Shown one piece after another: positions 8,759 to 15,926 of a stretch of 64,000 nucleotides of DNA. Both the position numbers and the translations under genes were made by a program. The notes beneath the pieces were generated by a model that ran no database searches, was not told the origin of the DNA, and was given only the letters and a program-made list of their open reading frames with translations. The stretch is from Marinibaculum pumilum. GTDB taxonomy: Bacteria; Pseudomonadota; Alphaproteobacteria; Ferrovibrionales; Ferrovibrionaceae. The stretch spans positions 1 through 64,000 of the forward strand of contig NZ_JBHRTR010000007.1 in the NCBI RefSeq assembly GCF_042646425.1, written 5' to 3'. Numbering within the stretch: the stretch's first letter is position 1; each line of letters opens with the position of its first letter.

Positions 8759-9702
8759 TCGCCTGCACCCCGCGGCGCTCCGGATCCCGGGCGGTCCTCC
8801 ACCACATTCCTGTCGGGCGACTGCCGATTGCCCTGAAGCTTGTCCCGATGGCGTTCGTAGAGGGTGATGATCGCCGCCGCCGTCTCCTCGATGGAGCGGC
8901 GCGAGACGTCGATCACGGGCCAGCCGTGATCGGCGAAGAGCCGTCGCGCCTGGGCGACCTCCTCGCGCACCGCATCGGGGTCCACATAGACGGTCTCCCC
9001 GTCCTGTTTCAGCGAGCGCAGCCGCGACCGCCGCACCTGGATCAGCCGCTCCGGCGAGTTCGTCAGGCCGACGATCAGCGGCCGGGTCAGGCCGTCCAGT
9101 TCCTCCGGCAGGTCCATGTTGGGCACGAAGGGAATGTTCGCCGTCTTCATGCCCATATTGGCAAGATAGATCGCGGTCGGTGTCTTGGATGTGCGGGACA
9201 CGCCGACCAGGACGATGTCGGCCTCCGCCAGCCGGTCACTCAGATGGCCGTCGTCATGGGCGAGGGTGAACTGGACCGCGTCGATCCGGCTGAAATAGGC
9301 GCTGTCCAGCTGGTGCTGCCGGCCCGGCCGGGTGACCGCCTGCTCGCCCAGGAAGCTGCTCATCGCCGCCAGCACCGGGTCGAGGACGGCGATGCAGGGG
9401 GCGGACATGCGGCGGCATCCCTGTTCCAGCAGGCTGCGCATCTCGGCATCCATCAGGGTGAACATCACCATGCCGGGCTGAGCCTCGATCGCCTTCAGGA
9501 CCCGCTGCATCTGGCCCGGGGTGCGCACCAGCGACCAGACATGGCGCCGCGTCTCGCTCCGCGCGTTCGGGAACTGCACCAGGGTGGCCGCCGTTATCGC
9601 CTTCAGCGTCTCTCCCGTCGAATCCGAGACGAGGTGGATGTGGAAGCGCGCCGCCGGCGTGCCCGCGGGCGCGGCCGACGGTGCGACGGACGATGCGCTC
9701 AC
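8755..9702 (-). CDS. ppsR: PEP synthase regulatory protein (bifunctional kinase/pyrophosphorylase, DUF299)
   Basis: Regulates phosphoenolpyruvate synthase or pyruvate phosphate dikinase by ADP-dependent phosphorylation and phosphate-dependent dephosphorylation of a threonine. Family marks are FHIHLVSDSTGETLKAI near the N-terminus and the P-loop GVSRTSKTPT in the middle. The start is uncertain: GTG 9702 with GGTGGGG eight bases upstream gives 315 residues, about 40 more than usual, as a low-complexity Ser/Ala/Pro lead. It begins the minus-strand operon that leads away from the proposed replication origin. Confidence 0.88.
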   Translation of the reverse strand: MSASSVAPSAAPAGTPAARFHIHLVSDSTGETLKAITAATLVQFPNARSETRRHVWSLVRTPGQMQRVLKAIEAQPGMVMFTLMDAEMRSLLEQGCRRMSAPCIAVLDPVLAAMSSFLGEQAVTRPGRQHQLDSAYFSRIDAVQFTLAHDDGHLSDRLAEADIVLVGVSRTSKTPTAIYLANMGMKTANIPFVPNMDLPEELDGLTRPLIVGLTNSPERLIQVRRSRLRSLKQDGETVYVDPDAVREEVAQARRLFADHGWPVIDVSRRSIEETAAAIITLYERHRDKLQGNRQSPDRNVVEDRPGSGAPRGAGE

Positions 9703-9745
9703 GGCCGGACCCCACCCGCTGCGGAGCGGGCGGCGCTCCGGCGGC

Positions 9746-9754
9746 TGTGGATGG
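9746..9754 (-). promoter_or_regulatory. DnaA-box-like site (CCATCCACA)
   Basis: Seven of nine bases match the consensus TTATCCACA, including the whole ATCCACA end. It is the outermost box of the four in the ppsR-hemE gap and sits close to the ppsR start. Confidence 0.45.
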
Positions 9755-9796
9755 ATTCCGCAAAGCGGGGATGAAACAGGGTCATTCTCCGGCCCA

Positions 9797-9805
9797 TGTG
9801 GACAG
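9797..9805 (-). promoter_or_regulatory. DnaA-box-like site (CTGTCCACA)
   Basis: Seven of nine matches to TTATCCACA. The same 9-mer occurs twice more in this gap. It lies directly before the AT-rich stretch 9804-9836. Confidence 0.5.
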
Positions 9806-10007
9806 CATATCAGTTGTAAGCGACTTAACAGAGCGTCTGTCCCGAACCAAGGCCGCCGCCGCAGAGAGGGCGCAAGACGGGGATGATCCGGGCGCCAGCG
9901 CCATCTGTCCCCACTTTCCCCGGCATCCGGCGCGGCCGCCGGCATACCTGCCTCCGGCCAGGATGACCACCGGTTTGCGCCATCATCGCCCCTGATCTAC
10001 ACAGGCG

Positions 10008-10016
10008 CTGTCCACA
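10008..10016 (+). promoter_or_regulatory. DnaA-box-like site (CTGTCCACA)
   Basis: Identical 9-mer to the boxes at 9797-9805 and 10073-10081 but on the opposite strand. With the latter it forms an inverted pair 56 bases apart. Confidence 0.5.
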
Positions 10017-10072
10017 GGCACTCGCCGCCGCACGGGGGATCACCGGATTGTCCCCAAATTTCGCGCCACCCC

Positions 10073-10081
10073 TGTGGACAG
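10073..10081 (-). promoter_or_regulatory. DnaA-box-like site (CTGTCCACA)
   Basis: Third copy of the 9-mer, read on the minus strand as CTGTCCACA. It lies about 80 bases upstream of the hemE start, near the AT-rich hairpin at 10128-10145. Confidence 0.5.
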
Positions 10082-10127
10082 GATTTGATCCGCGCGATTC
10101 ACAGGACCTACCTCCTCCACTTCCACC

Positions 10128-10145
10128 CAAAGAAAAGAGTCTTTG
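10128..10145. repeat. Small AT-rich hairpin just upstream of hemE
   Basis: CAAAGA at 10128-10133 pairs with TCTTTG at 10140-10145 across a 6-base purine loop. It lies in the most AT-rich stretch of the proposed origin and ends 14 bases before the hemE start codon. It may be part of the unwinding region or affect hemE translation. Confidence 0.35.
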
Positions 10146-10159
10146 ATGGGTGATCCCAG

Positions 10160-11215
10160 ATGGATCCGTCCGGCATGACCGCAGCGAACGCGGACAAGTC
10201 TCTGCTCGCCGTAGCCCGCGGCAGGCGGCGCACGCCGCCGCCCGCCTGGCTGATGCGCCAGGCCGGCCGCTATCTTCCCGAATATCGTGAGGTCCGTGCC
10301 AGAGCCGGCTCCTTCCTTGATCTCTGCTTCCAGCCGGAGATGGCTGCAGAGGTCACCCTGCAGCCGATCCGCCGCTTCGGCTTCGATGCCGCGATCCTGT
10401 TCGCCGACATCCTGCTCCTGCCCCACGCACTGGGACGCGAGGTGCGTTTCGTGGAGGGCGAAGGACCACGGCTTGATCCGCTGCAGGATGCGGCAACGAT
10501 TGCCGGTCTGCAGGACATCGACCCGCTTCCGGCGCTGGCGCCCGTATTCGAGACGGTTTCCCGGGTGCAACAGGCGCTGCCCGATGACTGCACCCTGATC
10601 GGCTTTGCCGGCGCGCCCTGGACCGTCGCCACCTACATGGTCGCAGGCGGCACGGAGCGGGAGCAGGTGCAGGCGCGGCTGTTCGCCTATCGGGAGCCGG
10701 CAGCCTTCCAATCACTCATCGATCGCCTGACCGAGACCACGATTGCCTATCTGGAGGCCCAGATCGCCGCCGGGGCGGAGGCCGTGAAACTGTTCGACAG
10801 CTGGTCCGGCGCCCTCGCGCCGGCGGAGTTCCGCCGCTGGTGCCAACTTCCGGCGGCGCGGATCGTCGCCACGCTGCATGCACGGCACCCCGACGTTCCG
10901 GTGATCGGCTTTCCGCGCGGCTGCGGCGGGCTGCTGACCGAATATGCGGCATCCACCGGTGTCGATGTCATCGCGCTTGATACCGGCACCGACCCCGCCT
11001 GGGCGGACCGGGTCCTGCCGCCCGGCCTGCCGGTCCAGGGCAATCTGGATCCGCTGGCGCTGATTGCCGGCGGCGGGGCACTGGAGCAGGCGGTTGCCGG
11101 CATCCTTGCCGCCCTTGGCAATCGACCGCATGTCTTCAATCTGGGCCATGGCATCCTGCCGCAGACACCGCCGGACAATGTCGCGGCGCTTCTGCGACTT
11201 CTCCGCGGCGATTGA
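10160..11215 (+). CDS. hemE: Uroporphyrinogen decarboxylase
   Basis: Decarboxylates the four acetate side chains of uroporphyrinogen III to give coproporphyrinogen III in heme synthesis. The 351-residue protein carries the family signature PPAWLMRQAGRYLPEYR near residue 30 and GFAGAPWTVATYM near residue 148. ATG 10160 has only a weak GGGTG upstream; ATG 10175 is a possible shorter start. It is followed by hemH and hemJ, so three of the late heme steps are grouped beside the origin. Confidence 0.96.
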   Translation: MDPSGMTAANADKSLLAVARGRRRTPPPAWLMRQAGRYLPEYREVRARAGSFLDLCFQPEMAAEVTLQPIRRFGFDAAILFADILLLPHALGREVRFVEGEGPRLDPLQDAATIAGLQDIDPLPALAPVFETVSRVQQALPDDCTLIGFAGAPWTVATYMVAGGTEREQVQARLFAYREPAAFQSLIDRLTETTIAYLEAQIAAGAEAVKLFDSWSGALAPAEFRRWCQLPAARIVATLHARHPDVPVIGFPRGCGGLLTEYAASTGVDVIALDTGTDPAWADRVLPPGLPVQGNLDPLALIAGGGALEQAVAGILAALGNRPHVFNLGHGILPQTPPDNVAALLRLLRGD

Positions 11216-11254
11216 GGCAGGCGGGCCCGGGACGGGCGTCACGTGGGGGATGGC

Positions 11255-12421
11255 ATGGCCGATCGAGGCGGAGACGGGATTTACGGAACGGAACCAGGGC
11301 GAAGCGGGCGGACCGCGATTGTCCTGATGAACCTGGGCGGTCCGGACCGGCCCGAAGCCGTGCGACCGTTCCTGTTCAACCTGTTCAGCGACCCGGCGAT
11401 CCTTCGCCTGCCGGGGCTTGTGCGCCGCCCGCTGGCCTGGCTGATCGCCAGGCGGCGGGCGCCGGTGGCGCGGGAGATCTATGGCCAGATCGGCGGCCGT
11501 TCGCCGATCCTGCCGCTGACGGAGGCGCAGGCCGGCGCGCTGCAGCGGGAGCTTGGCGGCGAGGAGGACGAGACGTCCCTGCGCTGCTTCATCGCGATGC
11601 GATACTGGCATCCCCGTGCCGCGGAAACCGCCGCCGCGGTGCGCGACTGGGGCGCCGACCGGGTCCTGCTGCTGCCGCTCTATCCGCAATTTTCGACGAC
11701 AACGTCGGCCTCTTCTGTAGCGGAATGGCAGCGGGTTGCGGCACGCGCCGGGCTGAACGCCCCGACCCGCGCCCTGTGCTGCTATCCGGAACTGCCCGGT
11801 TTCGTGGCCGCACAGGCCGAGTCCGTGGTGGAAGCGGTGCGCGCCCTCGATGCGGAGGCGCCGTCCGGAACCGGAAAGCGCCGTCCGGTGCGGCTGCTGT
11901 TCTCCGCCCATGGCCTGCCGAAGCGCATCGTCGAGGGCGGCGATCCCTACCAATGGCAGGTCGAGGTCACCGCGGCGGCGCTGGCGGAGGCGGTGTCGGA
12001 CAGCCTGCCGGAGCGGGTGCCGCTGGACTGGGCCGTCTGCTACCAGAGCCGGGTCGGCCCGCTGGAATGGATCGGGCCCTCGACCGACGCGGAGGTGGAG
12101 CGGGCCGGCGCCGACGGGGTCGCGCTCGTGGTCGTGCCGATCGCCTTCGTCTCGGAGCATTCCGAGACCCTGGTCGAGCTCGATATCGAATATGCGGAAC
12201 TGGCGAAACGTGTCGGCGTGCCAGGCTATCGCCGGGTGCCGGCCGTCGGCACGGCGGCCGCGTTCATCGACAGCCTGGCGGGACTGGTGGCCGCGGAACT
12301 CGAGCTTCTGGGCAGCGCCGGCCAGGCCGTGGGCGGCGAAGGGCGGATCGGTCGCGCCGCCGGTCGCCTTTGCCCGGCCGATGCGGCAGGCTGTCCCTGC
12401 GGCAGCATGATCGGCAGCTGA
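11255..12421 (+). CDS. hemH: Ferrochelatase
   Basis: Inserts ferrous iron into protoporphyrin IX. Motifs: VLMNLGGPDRPEAV at the N-terminus, the catalytic SAHGLPKRIVEGGDPY in the middle, and FVSEHSETLVELDIEY. I chose ATG 11255 because GTGGGGG precedes it; GTG 11243 would add four residues. The protein is about 388 residues, longer than minimal bacterial forms, and its C-terminus has clustered cysteines (RLCPADAAGCPCGS). Some alphaproteobacterial ferrochelatases, such as that of Caulobacter, bind a 2Fe-2S cluster, so this may be the ligand set. The hemE-hemH-hemJ order supports the call. Confidence 0.95.
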   Translation: MADRGGDGIYGTEPGRSGRTAIVLMNLGGPDRPEAVRPFLFNLFSDPAILRLPGLVRRPLAWLIARRRAPVAREIYGQIGGRSPILPLTEAQAGALQRELGGEEDETSLRCFIAMRYWHPRAAETAAAVRDWGADRVLLLPLYPQFSTTTSASSVAEWQRVAARAGLNAPTRALCCYPELPGFVAAQAESVVEAVRALDAEAPSGTGKRRPVRLLFSAHGLPKRIVEGGDPYQWQVEVTAAALAEAVSDSLPERVPLDWAVCYQSRVGPLEWIGPSTDAEVERAGADGVALVVVPIAFVSEHSETLVELDIEYAELAKRVGVPGYRRVPAVGTAAAFIDSLAGLVAAELELLGSAGQAVGGEGRIGRAAGRLCPADAAGCPCGSMIGS

Positions 12422-12491
12422 ACGGCCCTGATGCCTGCAAGCTGTCCGGAAGAGGACATCAGGCGGCATAAAGAAATCAGGGGGAAGGTCG

Positions 12492-12929
12492 ATGTGGTAT
12501 TTCTGGCTAAAGGCGCTCCATGTCCTGGCGGTGATCGCCTGGATGGCCGGCATGCTGTATCTGCCGCGGCTCTACGTCTACCACGCCGCGGCGGCCAAGG
12601 GCGGCGAGCTGTCGGAAACCTTCAAGGTGATGGAGCGGCGCCTGCTGCGCGGCATCATCAATCCGGCGATGATCGTTACCTGGATCACCGGTCTGGCCCT
12701 GGCATTCGGCCTGGGCGACGGGCCGGCCTGGTGGGCGGACGGCTGGCTGCATGCGAAGCTCGCCCTGGTTGTGCTGATGCAGCTCGTCCATGCCGCCTAT
12801 GCGCGCTGGCGGCGGCAGTTCGCGGCGGACGACAACCGGCATGGCGCCGGCTTCTATCGTGTCGCCAACGAGATCCCGACGGTGCTTCTGATCGCGATTG
12901 TCATCCTCGTGATCGTCAAGCCGTTCTAG
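12492..12929 (+). CDS. hemJ: Protoporphyrinogen IX oxidase HemJ
   Basis: Oxygen-linked oxidation of protoporphyrinogen IX to protoporphyrin IX, the step just before ferrochelatase. A 145-residue integral membrane protein with four hydrophobic segments, including KALHVLAVIAWMAGMLYLP at the N-terminus, which holds the conserved histidine (residue 10) of the family, and IPTVLLIAIVILVIV at the C-terminus. A GGGGGAAGG site precedes ATG 12492. It follows hemH by 70 bases. Confidence 0.92.
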   Translation: MWYFWLKALHVLAVIAWMAGMLYLPRLYVYHAAAAKGGELSETFKVMERRLLRGIINPAMIVTWITGLALAFGLGDGPAWWADGWLHAKLALVVLMQLVHAAYARWRRQFAADDNRHGAGFYRVANEIPTVLLIAIVILVIVKPF

Positions 12930-13651
12930 GGACCTTGCAATCGGACCGGCAGTGAATTAGCATCTTTTGGACCTTACAACTTTGCCCAGCCATTTCCTTG
13001 GAACGCCGTTGATCGCGCTGCAGACCTTCCGGGGCTGATCCTCGAAGTCGCACTGCCGGTGATGGGCAATCAGACGCAGGCGCCGCACCCGAAGCGGCTT
13101 GGCGGCCCGTCTGAGTTCACGTTCCACAGGATTGGCGGCTCCCGAAACAGATAGAAACCATGGCCCATGTCCGGGAGGACCATGGCTGGCACGGTCGGTA
13201 ATCGATTGCCAGCGGTTGGGCGGCCGGCTTTCCAGGCCGGTGGCGATGCACAGGGAAGGCGGAGCGAACCTGCAACCCGCGACGGCGAAGTCCGCGACCG
13301 GGCCATAGCGCGACGGAACGAAGGCAGCTGACCGGATGTTTTCAGGATGGGATCCTGGCTTCTGGCGAGCGCCAGTCCCGTATCGCGGCGATGGCCCTGG
13401 TGACCTTTGCGGACGGGTGATCGCCGCGGCGTTCCGCCGGCCCGCCTCCAGCCTCGCATCTGCTGTCCCGGCGGGTTTCGCGCCTCGGGATCTGGGATGC
13501 CGGTCGTTGCGTCGACGCCGGGCTCGACCTCCGGAAGACGGCGCCTTTCAACAGATTTCCAGGTCTTATCAGAACTCGAGATCCCTCCGTGCCGGACCGC
13601 GCGGATCGGAATTCCTGCCTTGCCACGGTCCCGACGAAGTAAGAGTGTTCC
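12930..13651. other. Long non-coding gap between hemJ and rho (probable rho leader)
   Basis: This 722-bp stretch is the longest gene-free segment in the window. Frames across it (for example 13336-13671 plus and 13342-13653 minus) are rich in Arg, Pro and Gly, lack ribosome binding sites and match nothing I recognise. In many bacteria rho is autoregulated through a long untranslated leader, which is the simplest explanation. I see no tRNA, no clear riboswitch and no certain promoter; an AT-richer patch at about 12950-13010 is the best promoter candidate. Confidence 0.5.
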
Positions 13652-14908
13652 ATGAATCTTCAGGAACTTAAGGAAAAGTCGCCGACGGAGCTGCTGAACA
13701 CGGCAGAGTCGCTTGAGGTGGAGAACGCATCGACCCTGCGCAAGCAGGACATGATGTTCGCGATCCTGAAGCAGTTGGCCGAGCGCGGCGAAGAGATCAC
13801 CGGCGGCGGGGTCCTGGAGATCCTGCAGGACGGCTTCGGTTTTCTCCGCTCGCCCGAGGCCAACTACCTGCCCGGGCCGGACGACATCTACATCAGCCCC
13901 AGCCAGATCCGCCGCTTCGGCCTGCGCACCGGCGACACAGTGGAAGGCCCGATCCGCAGCCCGAAGGACGGCGAACGCTATTTCGCCCTGTTGAAGGTCA
14001 CCGCGATCAATTTCGAGGATCCGGAGAAGGTCCGGCACAAGGTGCATTTCGACAACCTGACGCCGCTCTACCCGGAAGAGCGCCTGCGCCTGGAGCTGTC
14101 GGAACCGCCGAAGGGCGACATGTCGTCCCGGGTGATCGACCTGATCTCGCCGCTCGGCAAGGGCCAGCGCGGCCTGATCGTCGCGCCGCCGCGCACCGGC
14201 AAGACGGTGCTGCTGCAGAACATCGCACATTCGATCACCGCCAATCATCCCGAGGTCTACCTCATCGTGCTGCTGATCGACGAGCGGCCGGAGGAAGTGA
14301 CCGACATGTCGCGGTCGGTGAACGGCGAGGTGATCTCCTCCACCTTCGACGAGCCGGCAGCGCGGCATGTTCAGGTCACCGAGATGGTGATCGAGAAGGC
14401 CAAGCGCCTGGTGGAGCACAAGCGGGACGTCGTGATCCTGCTGGATTCCATCACCCGCCTGGCACGTGCCTACAACACGGTGGTGCCGTCGTCGGGCAAG
14501 GTGCTGACCGGCGGTGTCGACGCCAATGCGCTGCAGCGGCCGAAGCGCTTCTTCGGTGCCGCGCGGAACATCGAGGAAGGCGGCTCGCTGACGATCATCG
14601 CCACGGCGCTGATCGACACCGGCTCCCGCATGGACGAGGTGATCTTCGAGGAATTCAAGGGCACCGGCAATTCCGAGATCATTCTGGACCGGAAGCTGGC
14701 CGACAAGCGCACCTTCCCGGCGATCGACATCACCAAGTCCGGTACCCGGAAGGAAGAGCTGCTGGTCGACAAGGGCACCCTGGCAAAGATGTGGGTGCTG
14801 CGCCGGATCCTGATGCCGATGGGGGTCGTCGATGCCATGGAATTCCTGATCGAGAAGCTGAAGCACACCAAGACCAACCAGGACTTCTTCGACAGCATGA
14901 ACACCTGA
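13652..14908 (+). CDS. rho: Transcription termination factor Rho
   Basis: Hexameric RNA helicase that ends transcription. The 418-residue protein has all domains: N-terminal MNLQELKEKSPTELL, the RNA-binding cold-shock fold (GFGFLRSPEANYLPGPDDIY), Walker A APPRTGKT near residue 178, Walker B VVILLDSITRLARAYN and the ring segments SGKVLTGGVD and FFGAARNIEEGGSLT. ATG 13652 follows a weak TAAGAG. It closes the conserved origin-flanking block; the mnmE-gidA-parAB genes usually found next are absent from the window. Confidence 0.97.
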   Translation: MNLQELKEKSPTELLNTAESLEVENASTLRKQDMMFAILKQLAERGEEITGGGVLEILQDGFGFLRSPEANYLPGPDDIYISPSQIRRFGLRTGDTVEGPIRSPKDGERYFALLKVTAINFEDPEKVRHKVHFDNLTPLYPEERLRLELSEPPKGDMSSRVIDLISPLGKGQRGLIVAPPRTGKTVLLQNIAHSITANHPEVYLIVLLIDERPEEVTDMSRSVNGEVISSTFDEPAARHVQVTEMVIEKAKRLVEHKRDVVILLDSITRLARAYNTVVPSSGKVLTGGVDANALQRPKRFFGAARNIEEGGSLTIIATALIDTGSRMDEVIFEEFKGTGNSEIILDRKLADKRTFPAIDITKSGTRKEELLVDKGTLAKMWVLRRILMPMGVVDAMEFLIEKLKHTKTNQDFFDSMNT

Positions 14909-14915
14909 GCCGCCG

Positions 14916-14941
14916 CGCGACGGACTTTCGCGTCCGTCGCG
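14916..14941 (+). terminator. Hairpin terminator after rho
   Basis: GCGACGGAC (14917-14925) and GTCCGTCGC (14932-14940) form a perfect 9-bp stem, extended by one C-G pair, with a TTTCGC loop. It starts seven bases after the rho stop and is followed by GGTTTG, so the T-tract is short. Position and stem strength fit an intrinsic-type terminator. Confidence 0.65.
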
Positions 14942-15042
14942 GTTTGGGCTAGGGTCCGGTCGGGGAAGCTGCGGGTCGGTACCGCGCCCGGCGAGCGGCG
15001 AGCGTCGCTGGGGCAGGTCCGCGAAGGCACGAGGGTTTGGCA

Positions 15043-15753
15043 ATGCGAAGCGAAGGGGCTGGGCCCGGCATTGGCCGGCGAGACGCCGCGAAGCGTCTGG
15101 CACGCAGTATCGGTCTGGGCATGGCGGTCGGCCTGGGGACCTGGCTGGCGATGCCGGTCCTGTCCGGCGGCAGCGGACCGGCGGGCGCCGCCCTGGCGGC
15201 CGCCGACAGGATTGCCGTCGCATCGAAGGTCAGCGGCACGGTGCACCGCGAAAGCGCCGGCCAGCGGATCGACCTGAATGTCGGCGACCCGATCCATTCC
15301 GCGGATCATGTCCTTACCGGGCAGGACGGCCGGGTCCGCCTGCAGTTCCCGGACGGTTCCACGGTGGTGGTCGGTCCGGGCAGCGACCTGGAGGTCGCAT
15401 CCTATGACATGAAGTCCGAGACGAAGCCCGGCGGCCTCCTGCGCCTGGCGGAGGGGATCCTGCGGGCGATCGTGGACACCATGCCGGCAAACGGGCAGTT
15501 CGCGGTTGCGGCGCCGACGGCGGTTGCGGCGGTGCGCGGCACCGCCTTCGTGGTGGAAGCCAGCGCCGACAATACCGGTGTCTTCGTGATCGACGGAATC
15601 GTGTCTGTCTCTGCGGCCAGCGGAGCCGGCGGACCGGTGACGGTGCAGAACAACCGGGGCACCGATGTCCCGAAGGGCGGCACGCCGACGCCGCCGGCGG
15701 CCTGGGGAACGGACCGGATCAAGAAGGTATTCGCGCTGACGAAGTTGGACTGA
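15043..15753 (+). CDS. Exported FecR-domain protein
   Basis: About 236 residues with a basic N-region, a hydrophobic segment ending in an Ala-rich signal cleavage region near residue 50, and a FecR domain (VSGTVHRESAGQRIDLNVGD, HVLTGQDGRVRLQFPDGS, AVAAVRGTAFVV). I place the start at ATG 15043 because GAGGG lies seven bases upstream; a TTG two codons earlier is less likely. FecR proteins of this secreted kind are often encoded beside CHASE2 receptors, as here, and may act as a periplasmic partner or ligand for them. That partnership is inference. Confidence 0.8.
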   Translation: MRSEGAGPGIGRRDAAKRLARSIGLGMAVGLGTWLAMPVLSGGSGPAGAALAAADRIAVASKVSGTVHRESAGQRIDLNVGDPIHSADHVLTGQDGRVRLQFPDGSTVVVGPGSDLEVASYDMKSETKPGGLLRLAEGILRAIVDTMPANGQFAVAAPTAVAAVRGTAFVVEASADNTGVFVIDGIVSVSAASGAGGPVTVQNNRGTDVPKGGTPTPPAAWGTDRIKKVFALTKLD

Positions 15754-15926
15754 CGTCCGCCGGCCTGCAGGGCGCCCCGGTTGGTGCAGATGTTGCACGA
15801 ACGGAGGGCTCCTGTACGGGAACGGGAATTTTCGGACGAATTTGAGACAACGCGCCGCGCGGCCACGGACCCAGACACTGCGATCTGCAGCCGCAATGTC
15901 CGATTACGGCACGGAATCCCCGCGCC

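Larger units (their letters stand above)
9703..10159. other. oriC: Predicted chromosomal replication origin (oriC) between ppsR and hemE
   Basis: In Caulobacter and Rickettsia the origin lies beside hemE, and the flanking order here (secB, dnaQ, coaE, aroE, maf, ppsR | hemE, hemH, hemJ, rho) is that neighbourhood. The 457-bp gap has no credible gene. It holds four DnaA-box-like 9-mers ending in the TCCACA core: the identical CTGTCCACA at 10008-10016 (plus) and, on the minus strand, at 9797-9805 and 10073-10081, plus CCATCCACA (minus) at 9746-9754. AT-rich stretches at 9804-9836 and 10128-10147 are candidate unwinding sites. Two GANTC methylation sites (9754-9758, 10096-10100) occur. Sites are seen; origin function is inferred. 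Confidence 0.75.

Noticed and set aside
12431..12955. 174-codon plus-strand frame over hemJ
   Set aside because: Shifted frame of hemJ; the 145-residue membrane protein frame is the real one.
13336..13671. 111-codon plus-strand frame just before rho
   Set aside because: Overlaps the rho start, lacks a ribosome binding site and is Arg/Pro-rich; not supported as a leader peptide.
13070..15223. 717-codon minus-strand frame across rho and its leader
   Set aside because: It is antisense to rho, rich in Arg, Asp and His, without a ribosome binding site or recognisable domain; a high-GC shadow frame.
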